Shown: piece by piece, positions 62,308 through 64,000 of the stretch
Layout of the letters: each line of letters opens with the position of its first letter
How positions within the stretch are numbered: position 1 is the first letter of the stretch
Assembly (NCBI GenBank): GCA_013399855.1
Contig: VXAY01004340.1
Span: 1 to 64,000, forward strand
DNA length: 64,000 bases
Source: Oxyruncus cristatus
Lineage: Eukaryota; Chordata; Aves; Passeriformes; Cotingidae
Direction of reading: 5' to 3'
Position numbers and translations under genes: made by a program
The notes under the pieces: generated by a model
Told to the model about the DNA's origin: nothing
Databases searched by the model: none
What the model saw: only the letters and a program-made list of their open reading frames with translations

Positions 62308-64000
62308 TTGAAGTATCGCCTGTACAATTCTTGGTACAACCTCTCAACCCTCATTTGCACCATCAGAGTTCATACACCTTCAGCATAAAGGTCATGGTAT
62401 ATAACTCATGAAAATACAAAAATATGCAAAGCAGGCCTGGCCCTTCGTATTGTCTTTTACTAAAAGACAAAGGCACGCACTTCAACATTCATGGTAAGAA
62501 TACATGCACAGCAAACACCCCAATTAGCCGATGGAGTTACATAATACAATAAACAAAGCCCAGAAACAACATATGCCACAGCCATATGCAGAGAAGCCAA
62601 GGAAGCAGGGACAGCAGCCTGTACAGCAGGGCAGCAGCCACACACAAAGAGCACAGGAAATGTATGAGGGCAGCATTCTTTTAGGCACTTGCAGCACTGA
62701 TATCAAAATCCGCAGGGCTCCTCATACTGATGCTCCTGGAACCACCTGTCCTTACCAGGAGCAGCTGTGCTGGGCACCCGCAGTTGTCCCAGCCTGGGGG
62801 TCCCTCCGTACAGAGGCAGCCCCGGGACTGTTCTGTGCCCTCTGTGCTGCAGCGTGAGCGAGGACAGAGCTGAAATAGGCTCTGGGTCCTTCTCTTCTGC
62901 AGCCACTGAGGATCATCATCTCTTCACCTGTCTGTGCACCTCTGGAGCCCAAAAAAGGGTCCTGCACAGTGGTCTGGGTCCAGCTCTTCTAGGGATGGTC
63001 GCCTTTGAGCAGTGTTTTGGTGCCGTTGCACGCTGACAGGCTCTTGTTCCATACTCCCTGGGGAAGGGGCTGTGGCTGTACAGCACTGCCGGGCAGTGGC
63101 CACTGCAGCTGTGCAGGGGCACAAAGTCACCAGCACCCCCGCACACAGTGTCTACCAAAAAAGGTGCTGGATCACGGGATAAGCAGGGGATGTTTAAACT
63201 GACCCAGTACTGGGGAACACCCGGCTGGCTTCCCAAACAGCACCACCACCACAACAGGCAGGGGAAAGGAGTCTACGATGGTCTGTCACATGCCCACCTG
63301 CTACTTTGGAGCTGTTCAGGCCACCACTACTAGTTACTTCAAAGACTAATAGTTTAGATGAAACCTCAAATAAATTTTCTTAAAACAGTATTAAGCAATG
63401 GCTTGGGGTTGGGGGTTTTTTTGAGAGTTTTATTAAATATACTACATCAATATCTTGTACTCCATAATCTTTTGACCACTCACAGACTGACTTGCTTAAA
63501 AATGTATTTTTTAGAAAAACATCTGCAAAATTAAACCTAAAAAATATACATATTACACACCTCTGGACAATCTGCATGTTAGCAAAGAATTCCTTTTATT
63601 ATTCGACCCAAACAAGTACTTAAACAAGAACATACTCATAAACAGGACACACTCCTTGATTATGGCACACCTCAAACTACCTTGGACTAAAGGAAAACTA
63701 GTGCAATGGCTTAATTGCATCTAACAACAGAACAATAAAAATGACTTTTTATTCCTTTGTTTTTGTGGGTTTTTTTCCAAATCCATTCTATTTGTTCTCT
63801 TCCCACCACAACAAAACCTCCAGTGGTTAGTCCTGGAGATCGCTTAAGAGTCCTTACACTGCATGAAGCAAACTTCCCATGGGCTGATCCATGTTTACAC
63901 AGAAGCATGCAAAGGAGGATACTGCTGTATTTGCAATGCAAATCTATTAAATACAACTGAACAAGGTGTCCCTTTAACACTGCAATTCTAGAGCCTTTAT
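62308..64000 (-). other. Probable 3' UTR of an off-window gene
   Basis: 1.7 kb with no recognisable coding exon on either strand. Further - strand AATAAA-type hexamers occur near 63430 and 63747, consistent with alternative 3' ends. I cannot identify the gene from UTR sequence. In human, MFF lies on the matching side of AGFG1, which makes it one unproven candidate. Confidence 0.4.

Noticed and set aside
61460..62388. Long + strand frames over the MRPL44 promoter
   Set aside because: They pass through the N gap and CpG-rich DNA antisense to MRPL44 exon 1, with no family signature.
1..64000. CRISPR array, tRNA or rRNA genes, operon structure
   Set aside because: The window is vertebrate nuclear DNA; no regularly spaced repeats, tRNA cloverleaf or rRNA sequence was seen.

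Overview
The window comes from an avian nuclear genome, most likely a songbird. It has split genes with GT-AG introns, vertebrate protein families, 3'-truncated CR1 LINEs typical of birds, one LTR that resembles passerine ERV LTRs, and two N gaps placed exactly on GC-rich first exons. No prokaryotic, organellar or viral gene set is present.

Layout, left to right. (1) 1-2918, + strand: the last four coding exons of a thiamine transporter, best called SLC19A3. (2) 2919-7024: a tail-to-tail interval holding the 3' UTRs of SLC19A3 (+) and AGFG1 (-). (3) 7025 to about 42.7 kb, - strand: AGFG1 (ArfGAP with FG repeats 1, formerly HRB). Thirteen coding exons can be placed to the base with consistent splice phases, including a 72-nt cassette exon. 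The first coding exon (start codon and most of the zinc finger) is not visible and must lie in the 612-N gap inside the CpG island. AGFG1 introns carry three CR1 fragments and one ERV-type LTR. (4) About 43.2-58.1 kb: roughly 15 kb of AT-rich intergenic DNA with no recognisable exon, only simple repeats and a few short regulatory-looking motifs. (5) 58297-61863, - strand: complete four-exon MRPL44, with 83 N inside exon 1. (6) 62.3-64.0 kb: sequence without a coding exon that looks like the 3' UTR of another - strand gene whose coding part is off the right edge.

The genes do not form a pathway: a plasma-membrane vitamin transporter, an endocytic/nuclear-pore-like adaptor and a mitochondrial ribosomal protein lie next to each other. 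The AGFG1/SLC19A3 convergent pair matches the human chromosome 2 order as I recall it, but MRPL44 directly upstream of AGFG1 does not.

I found no undescribed biological system. The observations most worth a second look are a 30-bp near-palindrome (14-bp arms, 2-nt spacer) just upstream of AGFG1 exon 10, the phase-neutral AGFG1 cassette exon, the changed MRPL44 neighbourhood, and the unidentified 3' end just upstream of MRPL44.
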